From assembly GCA_003694775.1 (NCBI GenBank), contig RFJV01000568.1, positions 1 through 12,600 of the forward strand: 12,600 nucleotides of DNA, in the 5' to 3' direction. The position numbers and the translations under genes are program-made. Under the pieces are notes generated by a model. It was not told the origin of the DNA. It saw nothing but the letters and a program-made list of their open reading frames with translations, and did no database searches. This document shows positions 7,090 through 12,600 of this stretch, one piece after another. Position 1 is the stretch's first letter; the number at the start of each line of letters is the position of its first letter. This stretch comes from Chloroflexota bacterium (GTDB lineage Bacteria > Chloroflexota > Anaerolineae > 4572-78 > J111).

Positions 7090-7158
7090 CTATCCAGACC
7101 AGAAATGTGGACCGGGACGGAGGCGATAAATCACAGCTAACATCGGGCGGGTCATCAT
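7090..7158 (-). CDS. Possible leader peptide ORF upstream of argC (speculative)
   Basis: ATGATG at 7158-7153 opens a 22-codon frame ending in TAG at 7090, 32 nt before the terminator stem. An AAGGA Shine-Dalgarno lies 10 nt upstream. The peptide begins MMTRPM, has Arg at codons 4, 12 and 14 (YRLRP), and ends HFWSG. Promoter, short ORF and terminator are in the order of an amino-acid attenuator. Weak points are that the Arg codons are not contiguous and I found no convincing antiterminator pairing. A chance short ORF is the main alternative. Confidence 0.3.
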   Translation of the reverse strand: MMTRPMLAVIYRLRPGPHFWSG

Positions 7159-7182
7159 CTGCGGTAAGTCCTTCTGCAGGCG

Positions 7183-7211
7183 AGTTTAGCACAGGTGAGG
7201 GTGGGTGTCAA
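7183..7211 (-). promoter_or_regulatory. Sigma70-type promoter of the arginine cluster
   Basis: On the minus strand a perfect -35 TTGACA (7211-7206) is followed by a 17-bp spacer and the -10 TAAACT (7188-7183), with an extended TG one base before it. The -35 box overlaps the TGA stop of the glycosyltransferase. Transcription would start near 7176 and enter the leader ORF and terminator ahead of argC. Confidence 0.6.
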
Positions 7212-8404
7212 ATGGCTTCCGGAAGCAGTACACGCCGGTAGGCGTCGATGGTCATAGCGGCGATGCGTGCCCAGGAATACTGCTGGGCCACTATCTGCCG
7301 GGCGTGGCGGGCGTACTGCTGAACCCGGTCGGGATGGTTAAGAGCCTGCAGGACTCCCCAGGCGGTTGATTCAACATTATCCGGGTAGATTTTGAGGCCG
7401 GTTTGCTCGTGCGCTACCACCTCGCTGAAGCCGCCCACATTGCTGACCACCAGCGGACAGCCCAGGGCCATTGCTTCCAGGGCCACAATGCCAAACGGCT
7501 CGTACAGGCTGGGGAAGACCGCGCAGTTGGCAACCCTGAACAGCCGGTTGCGCTCCTCATCGGAGATGTAGCCGATGAAGTTCAGCCGGTCGTTCAGTCC
7601 CAGCTCGCGGGCGCGGGCAGTGAGCCGGTCGTATTCCGGGCCAAGACCGGCAATGACAATCCGGGTGTGCGGCTGGTCGGCCAGAATAGCCGGGGCGGCT
7701 TCGACCAGCAGGTGCACGCCCTTTTCGTACACCAGGCGAGAAATGGAAAAGACCAGCGCCTCATCCGGCGCGGCGTACTGCCGCCGGAACTCCATCAGTT
7801 CATCCGGAAGCCAGCCGTTCTGCAACCGGCGGATGTCCACGCCGTTGGGGATGACGGTAATCCGGTCGGCGGGCAGGCCAAAGAAGTACTGCACCTCCTG
7901 GGCCATAAACTGACTGCAAACAATCACCTGCTGGGCCTGCCGGGTCAGGGTTTGCTCGGCCTGGTCGATGGCCTTCTGCAGGTCGCCGGTCAGAAAGCCG
8001 CGGTTGCGGCCTCGCTCCGTGGCGTGGATGGTCACCACCAGGGGAATGTTCCAGGCCTGCTGGAGGGCCTGGGCGGCAAAACCGGTCAGCCAGTCGTGGG
8101 TGTGGAGCAGGTGGAAAGGGCCGAACCGGTTTGCCTGCTCGCGCAGGTAGGTATCCAGGGTCTGGTTGACCTGCCGGGCCTGGGCGTAGATGTTTTCTAT
8201 ATCGTTCAGGGCCTGGGCATACACCCGGTGCACGGTGACACAGTTTTCACTGGTGACCGAGGCCTGGTCGGGCCGGTCGACGGGCGTAATGACGTGCACT
8301 TCCGCCTTCTGCGCGGCCAGCGCGGGGGCCAAATCGGCCACGTGACGGCCCATTCCACCGGCAATCCGGGGTGGGAATTCCCAGGTTAGCATTGCTATTC
8401 GCAT
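7208..8404 (-). CDS. GT4-family glycosyltransferase (glycogen synthase-like)
   Basis: This GT-B fold retaining glycosyltransferase is 398 aa from the ATG. The N-terminal domain opens with MRIAMLTWEFPPRIAGGMGRH, whose GGMGRH loop is the glycogen-synthase-type signature, and has HTHDW near residue 101. The C-terminal domain has the nucleotide-sugar segment SRLVYEKG and the GT4 EX7E motif in EPFGIVALE (Glu302 and Glu310). The Lys and Glu residues of the donor site are present. The donor and acceptor are unknown: it could be an ADP/UDP-glucose alpha-glucan or polysaccharide enzyme. It has no signal peptide or membrane segment and is cytoplasmic. An in-frame TTG at 8410 lies only 5 nt from a GGAG ribosome site while the ATG is 11 nt away, so the start is slightly uncertain. 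It lies 61 bp after the binding-lipoprotein gene and is probably in its operon. Confidence 0.93.
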   Translation of the reverse strand: MRIAMLTWEFPPRIAGGMGRHVADLAPALAAQKAEVHVITPVDRPDQASVTSENCVTVHRVYAQALNDIENIYAQARQVNQTLDTYLREQANRFGPFHLLHTHDWLTGFAAQALQQAWNIPLVVTIHATERGRNRGFLTGDLQKAIDQAEQTLTRQAQQVIVCSQFMAQEVQYFFGLPADRITVIPNGVDIRRLQNGWLPDELMEFRRQYAAPDEALVFSISRLVYEKGVHLLVEAAPAILADQPHTRIVIAGLGPEYDRLTARARELGLNDRLNFIGYISDEERNRLFRVANCAVFPSLYEPFGIVALEAMALGCPLVVSNVGGFSEVVAHEQTGLKIYPDNVESTAWGVLQALNHPDRVQQYARHARQIVAQQYSWARIAAMTIDAYRRVLLPEAI

Positions 8405-8424
8405 CGTCAAACTTTCTCCCGCAA

Positions 8425-8445
8425 GGACACAGCGGCGCTGTGCCC
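8425..8445 (-). other. Small hairpin between lipoprotein and glycosyltransferase genes
   Basis: CACAGC (8428-8433) and GCTGTG (8437-8442) pair around a 3-nt loop, and two more G-C pairs follow after one mismatch. It lies in the 61-bp gap, just upstream of the GGAG ribosome site. There is no T-run, so it is not a clear terminator; it may be an intra-operon structure or chance. Confidence 0.3.
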
Positions 8446-8465
8446 TTCAGCAGGGGCCTTACAAT

Positions 8466-9491
8466 TTATTGATAAACCAATAGTTTACCCGGATATTGGC
8501 CGCTGTCAATTTGATAAATCCAGATGGGAGCGGTTTCGCGGTAGCCGCGGGGGTCAAAACGGATGGGGCCGGTCAGGCCGGTGATTTGCACCGCGGGGAG
8601 AGCCGCGGCCACTGCGGCCCGGCTGGGCGGGGTAGACGGGCCAACCGCGGCGGCGATGGCTGAAAGCAGAACACGGGTGGCGTCGTAGGCCAGGACGGCG
8701 CGGGGGCCGGGCGGAAATCCGGCCAGGGCCTGGTAGGCCTGGGCAAAGTCGCCGGCCTCTATGTCTGCCGGGGCCGGGCCGGGCGAGACATACCGCAGGC
8801 CGTTGGCCGCTTCTCTGGCGACCTGTACCAACTGGGGACTGCCGGCTTCGGCGGCGGCAAAACGGGGCAGGCCGTTCAGACCGGCGTTCTGGAGGTGGCG
8901 GAGGGTTTCTCCCGCGGCCACGCCGTCGCCGGTCAGCAGGATGGCTGAAGGCGGGGTAGGCGGCGGGACAAACGCGTCGGGGTGGGGGATGGTCAGCACG
9001 GCTTCCGGTGGAATACCGGCCAGCAGGGTCTGGAGGCGGGCGGAAAGTTCATCGCTGGTGGCGGTGATGCAGACCGCGGTTTGGCCGTGGAGCGCGTCCG
9101 CGGGAACAGGCCAGGGGATGACCGCGGGCAGTCCGGCCCGGCGGTATTCCGGCAGGGCAGACAGGGTGGCGGCAGGGGTAAAATGCCCCACCACGCCGAC
9201 CACGTCCGGGTCGGTGATGAGGGCGCGGGCCTGGACTGCGGCCTCGGCGGGGTCGTCAAAATCATTCAGGGCGACCAGCTCCAGCCGGTAGCCGTGGATG
9301 CCGCCCTGCCGGTTCTGCTCCTGCAGGGCCAGCTTTACGGCAAACAGGGCCTCGTAACCCAGCGGACGGTGCAGGCCCTCAAAGGGGGCCACCAGGCCGA
9401 TTTTTAGCGTGGGCGGCGCGCTCCGGCAGGCGGTCAGCAGGATAAAGGGGAGAAGCAGAAACCAGCGCAGGGAAAAACAGCCTTGCCTCAT
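8466..9491 (-). CDS. Branched-chain amino acid-type substrate-binding lipoprotein (Peripla_BP_6/LivJ-like)
   Basis: This 341-aa lipoprotein has an Arg-containing n-region, a hydrophobic stretch at 10-20 and a lipobox LTAC with the modified Cys22. The mature part begins like LivJ-type binding proteins (LKIGLVAPFEG at 29-39), then AVKLALQEQNRQGGIHGYRLELV and GVVGHFTPAATLSALPEYRRAGLPAVIP (99-126), the usual ligand-pocket region of the first lobe. A later SPQL...RVLLSAIAAA region is the second lobe. It is slightly shorter than typical members. No permease or ATPase gene lies beside it, so it may be a sensor rather than a transporter part. Its ATG overlaps the response regulator stop as ATGA, so translation is likely coupled. 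Ligand unknown. Confidence 0.92.
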   Translation of the reverse strand: MRQGCFSLRWFLLLPFILLTACRSAPPTLKIGLVAPFEGLHRPLGYEALFAVKLALQEQNRQGGIHGYRLELVALNDFDDPAEAAVQARALITDPDVVGVVGHFTPAATLSALPEYRRAGLPAVIPWPVPADALHGQTAVCITATSDELSARLQTLLAGIPPEAVLTIPHPDAFVPPPTPPSAILLTGDGVAAGETLRHLQNAGLNGLPRFAAAEAGSPQLVQVAREAANGLRYVSPGPAPADIEAGDFAQAYQALAGFPPGPRAVLAYDATRVLLSAIAAAVGPSTPPSRAAVAAALPAVQITGLTGPIRFDPRGYRETAPIWIYQIDSGQYPGKLLVYQ

Positions 9492-9892
9492 CTTCGGGAT
9501 GCGCCGCGGGCCGCGGCTTTCTGGGCCATCACTTGCCGGATGGTGGGCAGGAGTTCGGTGTTGAGGTTGTCTTTGGGCACAAAGGCGTCGGCGCCGGCAG
9601 TCAGCGCGGCCTGGCGGTAGGCGGCGGTGTCCAGCAGGGTCAGGGCGATAACCCCAATTTTGGGCCAGGCCGCCCGCAAACGCAGAATAGTTTCCATACC
9701 CGATACTTTGGGCATTGCCAGGTCGGTTAAGACGATGTCCGGTTTGAGCTGGTGCACCAGTCCGATGGCTTCTTCGCCGCTTTCCACGGCGCCAACTACT
9801 TTGATACCTTCTTCGGACTGGAGAAACCGCTGGACTATGCCCAGAAAAGTGGGGTTGTCGTCAATTAAAAGAACAGAAATCGGTTTGGACAA
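9488..9892 (-). CDS. Single-domain response regulator (receiver only)
   Basis: This 134-aa protein is a complete CheY-like receiver domain and nothing else. The acidic pair Asp11-Asp12, phospho-acceptor Asp57 in DIVLTDLAMP, Thr85 in IALT and Lys107 in FVPKD are all in place, so it should be phosphorylatable. The receiver resembles the NarL type, which normally carries a LuxR helix-turn-helix after the receiver; here the gene stops with a short Ala/Arg tail, so it probably acts by protein contact. The start is TTG at 9892, supported by GGAG 7 nt upstream (9903-9900); no ATG in frame is possible before an upstream stop codon at 9913-9911. It overlaps the lipoprotein gene by 4 nt. The upstream histidine kinase is the likely phosphate donor. 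Confidence 0.93.
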   Translation of the reverse strand: MSKPISVLLIDDNPTFLGIVQRFLQSEEGIKVVGAVESGEEAIGLVHQLKPDIVLTDLAMPKVSGMETILRLRAAWPKIGVIALTLLDTAAYRQAALTAGADAFVPKDNLNTELLPTIRQVMAQKAAARGASRR

Positions 9893-9955
9893 CGGACTAC
9901 TCCATATCTTTTAAAGGATGAGAGCAGAGGGCGGAAGGCGGAATGAGGGATGGGG

Positions 9956-10059
9956 GATAGGGGGATAGTGCGATAGGGCGATAGTACGATAGGGCGATAG
10001 TGCGATAGTGCGATAGTGCGATAGTGCGATAGGGCGATAGGGCGATAGGGCGATAGGGC
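9956..10059. repeat. GATAGKGC octamer array (13 units)
   Basis: Thirteen contiguous 8-nt units cover 9956-10059 without a gap: mainly GATAGGGC and GATAGTGC, with one GATAGTAC and one GATAGGGG. The units are grouped: four consecutive GATAGTGC (9996-10027) are followed by four GATAGGGC (10028-10059). It lies between the 10113-10140 promoter and the response regulator, so it should be transcribed as part of a roughly 210-nt leader. It is open in several frames merely because 8-nt repeats lack stops; those ORFs are not genes. Confidence 0.93.
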
Positions 10060-10086
10060 GGCAGGACTTGTTTTCCCATCCCCATT

Positions 10087-10114
10087 CTCCAACCTCTAAT
10101 CTCCAATCTCCAAT
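10087..10114. repeat. CTCCAAT heptamer repeat
   Basis: Four contiguous 7-nt units (CTCCAAC, CTCTAAT, CTCCAAT, CTCCAAT) lie next to the -10 box of the promoter at 10113-10118 and at the start of the transcribed leader. Confidence 0.8.
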
Positions 10115-10140
10115 TATAGATATTACCGGCAGAGTGACAA
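10113..10140 (-). promoter_or_regulatory. Sigma70-type promoter for response regulator and lipoprotein genes
   Basis: On the minus strand TTGTCA (10140-10135) is followed by a 16-bp spacer and a perfect TATAAT (10118-10113). It starts 11 bp after the histidine kinase stop and faces the response regulator. Transcription from about 10106 gives a leader of about 210 nt containing the heptamer and octamer repeats. It lets regulator, lipoprotein and glycosyltransferase be expressed apart from the kinase. Confidence 0.7.
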
Positions 10141-10150
10141 GTTGGCCGGG

Positions 10151-12600
10151 TTAAGGGAGGTTGGGGGTATCCGGCAGGCGGCGGGGGAGGCAGGCGCAGA
10201 TGCGGACGCCGCGGCCCGGTTGGGCGTCGATAGTCAGGGTGCCGCCCAGCAGAACGGCTCGCTCTTCCATGCCGGACAGGCCGCTGGAGGGGCCTTCGCT
10301 CTGGGCCGCGGCCAGGTCGAACCCGACGCCGTGGTCGGTGACGGTAACCTGCAGGGTGTCTGGCCCGGCCTGGATGTCTACCGACACCTGCCCGACCTGC
10401 GCGTAGCGAGCGACGTTGGTCAGGGCTTCCTGGACAATGCGGAAGGCGGCGGTTTCTACCGCGGCGGGGAACCTTTCATTTTCAATGCCCTGATGGTGCA
10501 GGTCAACCTGGATGCCGGTCTGGCTGGTGTAGCGTTCAAACTGCCACTGGAGCGCGGGCAAGAGGCCCAGGTCGTCCAGCATTGCCGGGCGCAGTTCCAG
10601 GGCCAGCTCCCGCACCTGGCTAATCAGCTCGTTGACCAGGGCCTGCGGTTCAGACAGGCTGGCGCGAATTTCCGAGTCCGGCAGGCGGGTGCTCATTTCC
10701 AGGGTCAGCTTCAGGCCGGTGAGAAGCTGGCCCACCTCGTCGTGCAGTTCGCGGGCAATGTGCCGGCGTTCAGCTTCCTGCACCTGCACCAGGCGATGGG
10801 ACAGGGCCTGCAGGCGCTGTTGGCTGGCCCGAACTTCTGCCAGCAGGCGCTGTTGGTCTTCAAACAGGCGGACATTTGCCAGAGCCACACTCAACTGGCT
10901 GGCGATAATTTGCAGGGTGCGGACTTCGGAAGGGGTAAAGTGGTCTACGCGGGTGTGCTGGACATCCAGTACGCCCAGCAGGGTATCGCCCAGAAACAGC
11001 GGTAGAGCCGCTTCGGAGCGGGTGGCCGGAAGCAGGGGGTTAGGCAGGTGGTCGGCACTTTGCGTCACGTCGTTGACCACTACCGGCTGGCGGGTGCGGG
11101 CGGCCCGGGCTACCAGACTGCGGACGGCGTTGATGGGGATGGCGTGCTTTTTGGCCTTCAGGGCGACCCCCGCCGCGCCGGTTCCTTCCTGCACCACCAG
11201 CAGGAGGTCTCCGCCGGGAGTTTTCTCATCGGATACCATATAGACGTGGGCATGGTAGTAGCCAAACGTATCCTTGAGACGGTTCACCGTTTGGGCCAGC
11301 AGGGCGTTCCGGTCCAGGACGGTGGTCAACTGCAATCCTACCTGGTGGGCCAGATTTTCCCGCCGTTCCATTGCCTTGCGTTCGGTAATATCGCGGATAA
11401 TTGCCAGAATGTGGTCCGGGTCAATCAGACGGGCGCTGATTTCTACGGCGCGGGTATCGCCGGTTTTGGTCAGCAAATTTCGCTCTTTGAGAACGGTTTT
11501 GCCGGCAATCAAATCCTGGTAGGCCGGCGGGTTGGTTTTCAGTTCGGGGGGGGGGATGAGGTCGCGCCAGTTGCGGCCAATCAGTTCCCGGTGGCTGTAG
11601 CCGACCAGTTCGGTGGCCTTTGAATTGACATTTATGATTTCGCCGTTGGGGCGGAGGATAACGATGCCGTCGGAGGCGTATTCCATTAACTGGCGGTAGT
11701 GGCTTTCGCTTTCGCGCAGGGCTTCTTCAACCGTTTTCCGGGCCGTGATGTCCGTAATCAGCCCATCGTAAGAGATGACCCGTCCATCCTGGCTCCGGCG
11801 CAGGACAGTGGTGTTTCTCACCCAGCGGATTGAACCGTCTTTATGGATGATGCGGTGTTCCAGAGGAGGGGCGTTTTCATCGGTTAGCAAACGGGTCAGA
11901 TGCTGGAGGACCAGCGGCCGGTCTTCGGGATGAATCATCTCGTACCACAGGTTGGGGTTGAAGGTATATTCTTCGGGGGTGTAGCCGGTCACGGCCACAC
12001 AGTTGGGGCTGTGGTTGGTTCTGGCGACCCGGCCTTCTTCGATGTAAACGGTATAGATGTAGTCCGTTACGGAGCTGAGCAGGCGGCGGTAGCGCTGTTC
12101 GCTGGCCCGGAGGGCGTTTTCAATGTGGCGGCGTTCGGCAATTTCGGACTGGAGAGATTCATTGGCCCTGGCCAGTTCCTGGGTGCGGTTCAGCACGCGC
12201 AGTTCCAGCTCATCATGGGCCTTGCGGAGCAGGTCGTCGGCCTGTTTCTGGTGGGTGATGTCCCGGCTGAGGCACAGGAGGCCGATGATATCGCCCTGCG
12301 GGTTCTTCAGGGGGACCTTGCTGGTGAGATGCCATCTCTGGTTGCCTTCGCGGTCGGTGACCAGCTCTTCTTTTTCGGTGATGGGCAGGCCGGAGGTCAG
12401 CACCTCGCGGTCGTCTGCCAGGAATTGGTGGGCCAGTCTGGGCGGAAAAAAGTCGAGGACGGTTCGCCCTACTGCCTCGGCCTGGCTTTTGACCCCCAGC
12501 GATTTGAGATGGGCCTGATTGTTCAGGATAAACCGGCTGGCAGTATCTTTAATGCAGATGTAGTCGGGGATGCTGTCGATGATGGTCCGGAACAGCCGGC
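10151..12600 (-). CDS. Multi-PAS/GAF sensor histidine kinase, HisKA_3 type (5' end outside window)
   Basis: The reading frame stays open to the window edge, so at least 815 aa are encoded here and the N-terminus is missing. The GTG at 12403 is inside a PAS domain and is not the start. Numbering from the first complete codon, three PAS domains with PAC ends (DITHQK, DITARK, DITERK) cover about 1-118, 165-290 and 295-410; a GAF domain covers about 425-575. The HisKA_3 H-box RELHDEVGQ has the phospho-His at residue 619 (codon 10744-10742). The ATPase shows an N-box EALTN and G-boxes DHGVGFD and GLSGMEERA. This is the NarX/DesK-type kinase family, which autophosphorylates and passes phosphate to a receiver, here probably the adjacent one. 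No membrane segment is visible in this part, so signal sensing is unknown. Confidence 0.93.
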   Translation of the reverse strand, partial: RLFRTIIDSIPDYICIKDTASRFILNNQAHLKSLGVKSQAEAVGRTVLDFFPPRLAHQFLADDREVLTSGLPITEKEELVTDREGNQRWHLTSKVPLKNPQGDIIGLLCLSRDITHQKQADDLLRKAHDELELRVLNRTQELARANESLQSEIAERRHIENALRASEQRYRRLLSSVTDYIYTVYIEEGRVARTNHSPNCVAVTGYTPEEYTFNPNLWYEMIHPEDRPLVLQHLTRLLTDENAPPLEHRIIHKDGSIRWVRNTTVLRRSQDGRVISYDGLITDITARKTVEEALRESESHYRQLMEYASDGIVILRPNGEIINVNSKATELVGYSHRELIGRNWRDLIPPPELKTNPPAYQDLIAGKTVLKERNLLTKTGDTRAVEISARLIDPDHILAIIRDITERKAMERRENLAHQVGLQLTTVLDRNALLAQTVNRLKDTFGYYHAHVYMVSDEKTPGGDLLLVVQEGTGAAGVALKAKKHAIPINAVRSLVARAARTRQPVVVNDVTQSADHLPNPLLPATRSEAALPLFLGDTLLGVLDVQHTRVDHFTPSEVRTLQIIASQLSVALANVRLFEDQQRLLAEVRASQQRLQALSHRLVQVQEAERRHIARELHDEVGQLLTGLKLTLEMSTRLPDSEIRASLSEPQALVNELISQVRELALELRPAMLDDLGLLPALQWQFERYTSQTGIQVDLHHQGIENERFPAAVETAAFRIVQEALTNVARYAQVGQVSVDIQAGPDTLQVTVTDHGVGFDLAAAQSEGPSSGLSGMEERAVLLGGTLTIDAQPGRGVRICACLPRRLPDTPNLP

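Noticed and set aside
6910..7140. Plus-strand 76-aa ORF rich in CYPATLLP repeats
   Set aside because: It is a translation of the TGCTACCC array and crosses the terminator.
7027..7207. T-box or known riboswitch in the argC leader
   Set aside because: No T-box AGGGTGGNACCGCG-like sequence and no recognisable riboswitch core was found; only the promoter, short ORF and terminator are supported.
7403..8389. Plus-strand open frame (328 aa) opposite the glycosyltransferase
   Set aside because: It is a shadow of a gene with intact GT4 motifs; no motif of its own.
9865..10106. Overlapping small ORFs with SPYRPIALSHYRTIALS-type repeats
   Set aside because: They only translate the 8-nt array, which is open in several frames. 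The longer one runs out of frame into the response regulator and has no ribosome site.
12401..12403. GTG as the start of the histidine kinase
   Set aside because: The frame continues upstream to the window edge and encodes the first half of a PAS domain (IPDYICIKD and following), so the GTG is an internal Val.

Overview
The window is GC-rich bacterial DNA in which every convincing gene lies on the minus strand, so biological order runs from position 12600 down to 1. The best guess is a Chloroflexota (Anaerolineae-like) genome or MAG. The reasons are a secreted protein ending in VYLPLLIAR, a C-terminal pattern I associate with exported Chloroflexota proteins, a compact argC-argB-argD-GNAT cluster, and a PAS/GAF histidine kinase beside a stand-alone branched-chain-type binding lipoprotein. 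This is an inference; no rRNA or marker gene is present.

Right part (about 8400-12600), signalling. The histidine kinase is cut by the window edge (at least three PAS domains, GAF, HisKA_3, HATPase_c). It is followed by a 258-bp gap that holds a near-consensus sigma70-type promoter (TTGTCA, 16 bp, TATAAT), a heptamer repeat and a 13-unit octamer array. Next come a receiver-only response regulator (TTG start) and a LivJ/Peripla_BP_6-type lipoprotein that overlaps it by ATGA. A GT4-family glycosyltransferase (7208-8404) follows after 61 bp and is probably cotranscribed.

Middle (about 3050-7210), arginine biosynthesis. argC, argB, argD and a short GNAT-type N-acetylglutamate synthase candidate encode the first four steps from glutamate to N-acetylornithine. 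A good promoter (TTGACA, 17 bp, TGC-TAAACT) sits on the stop codon of the glycosyltransferase. Before argC it is followed by a possible 22-codon leader ORF and an intrinsic terminator (8-bp stem and T6), the layout of a transcription-attenuation leader. This is the most interesting regulatory proposal in the window.

Left part (1-3040). Two genes follow at very short spacing: a protein with two membrane segments and a long helical/coiled-coil region, and a 739-aa secreted multidomain protein that may be a carbohydrate-active TIM-barrel protein. The transcript probably ends at a 19-bp perfect hairpin (1-43), whose G-rich arm can also form a G-quadruplex.

A recurring oddity is that every sizeable intergenic gap carries short tandem repeats. 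There are three octamer arrays of unrelated sequence (TGCTACCC, ATTGGCTC, GATAGKGC), and four heptamer arrays next to them or alone. The octamer array between argB and argD includes the argB stop codon and ends in an inverted copy 24 nt from the argD start, which can pair with any of eight direct copies.
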